Shown: piece after piece, positions 5,652 through 6,142 of the stretch | Layout: each line of letters opens with the position of its first letter | How positions within the stretch are numbered: position 1 is the stretch's first letter | Source: Tannerella sp. | Lineage (GTDB): Bacteria; Bacteroidota; Bacteroidia; Bacteroidales; Tannerellaceae | DNA: 6,142 nt | Direction: 5' to 3' | Assembly: GCA_031283915.1 (NCBI GenBank) | Contig: JAITAY010000049.1 | Coordinates: 1 to 6,142, forward strand | The notes under the pieces: generated by a model | The model's database searches: none | Seen by the model: the letters and a program-made list of their open reading frames with translations, nothing else | What the model was told of the DNA's origin: nothing | Made by a program: the position numbers and the translations under genes

Positions 5652-6142
5652 TTCCTAAGGAAGTGTTACGCAATAATCTGACTTTATTCAGGTAGAATTT
5701 TGTAATTCCATTTCCCATGGAATTCATTTTGACAAATATTTAATTCAGCTAATTGTTCATCTGTAATTTCTATACCTGTTTCACAGTGTTTATCATCTAT
5801 TTCGCAATCTACTTTTCATCCTGTTGTTGTCATTGTGTTAGCTATAAAACTTACTATCACCTGATACCTTATTAATGGTTGTCCTCGCCATTTTTTTGAT
5901 ATATAAGAAAATAACCTGTGTTCTATCCTGTTCCATTTACTTGTACCGGGAGGAAAATGCAATACCTCTATGGTCAATCCTGTTTCGCTGGCAAATTTTT
6001 GCAACTCATATTTCCATAATTTGCCTTTGCTGCTGTTGCTTCCGCCGCCATCGGCTGTTATAAGCAAACTGTCGGCGTTATTGTGATAACAGATACCCAT
6101 TTTATACCACCAGTTCCGGATACTTTGAACAGCAAATTCGGC
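5652..6142 (-). mobile_element. ISAzo13-family insertion sequence, 3' part
   Basis: The transposase remnant and the sequence just past it form the terminal part of an insertion sequence whose other end lies beyond 6142. The outer border is an estimate. After the expected end of the reading frame (about 5684) the minus strand reads gtcagattattgcgtaacac and reaches TTCCT-A-AGGAA (5652-5662); the true terminal repeat and target duplication cannot be fixed without the other end. Confidence 0.6.
5684..6142 (-). pseudogene. ISAzo13-family transposase, 5'-truncated by window and with internal stop
   Basis: The frame is open at the window edge (AEFAVQSIRNWWYKMG) and runs through LLITADGGGSNSS, with a catalytic Asp, and PPGTSKWNRIEHRLFS, with the catalytic Glu of the DDE triad, to IANTMTTTG, where a TGA stands at 5818-5816. 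In this family (DDE_Tnp_ISAZ013, Rhodopirellula transposase domain) the next residues are usually LKV. Here the codons after the TGA read KVDCEID, then EFHGKWNYK, the normal C-terminal end, so a Leu TTA has become TGA. Near the end a one-base loss may also have occurred: one extra A would give KILPE and a TAA at 5684. The copy lacks about 40 C-terminal residues and is probably inactive. Its start lies outside the window. Confidence 0.8.

Overview
The window looks like a chromosomal segment of a member of the Bacteroidota, most likely the Bacteroidales. The main evidence is a textbook Bacteroides-type promoter before the zeta-kinase gene (TTG, 19 bases, TATATTTG) and further TAnnTTTG-like boxes. 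Starts generally lack Shine-Dalgarno sequences, and the EF-G paralogue resembles the Bacteroides EF-G2 type. The large genes look moderately GC-rich by eye. The genus cannot be settled from sequence alone.

Layout, left to right. Positions 1-512 hold no convincing gene. They contain three successive pairs of short direct repeats (1-179), an AT-rich stretch, a 90-base block of about 82% GC (341-430) and a strong hairpin (440-477). Positions 440-711 may form a tiny leftward transcription unit: a promoter-like pair, a possible 45-residue ORF (513-650) starting with a basic amphipathic segment, then the hairpin as terminator. This unit is tentative. Positions 836-2992 (minus) encode a complete EF-G paralogue whose GTPase motifs are altered. 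A 288-base intergenic region (2993-3280) separates it from a rightward pair, a possible 69-residue ORF (3281-3490) and hemW (3504-4631), and carries promoter-like boxes for both directions.

Right of hemW the character changes to accessory DNA. A 17-base tandem repeat pair (4642-4679) precedes a well-formed promoter. The promoter drives a zeta-toxin/AAA-type kinase (4770-5348) whose end overlaps a 51-residue ORF (5341-5496), followed by a strong hairpin terminator (5508-5556). This two-gene cassette is a plausible toxin-antitoxin module with the toxin first. The right edge holds the 3' part of an ISAzo13-family transposase on the minus strand, running off the window and interrupted by an in-frame TGA.

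The EF-G paralogue and HemW are housekeeping or fitness genes: slow or starvation-time translation, and heme handling. The kinase cassette, the IS and the repeat pairs suggest repeated insertion at both sides of this core. The most interesting points are the altered GTPase of the EF-G paralogue, the inverted-order zeta module and its unnamed partner, the possible micro-gene at 513-650, and the paired repeats, which could be scars of mobile-element ends.
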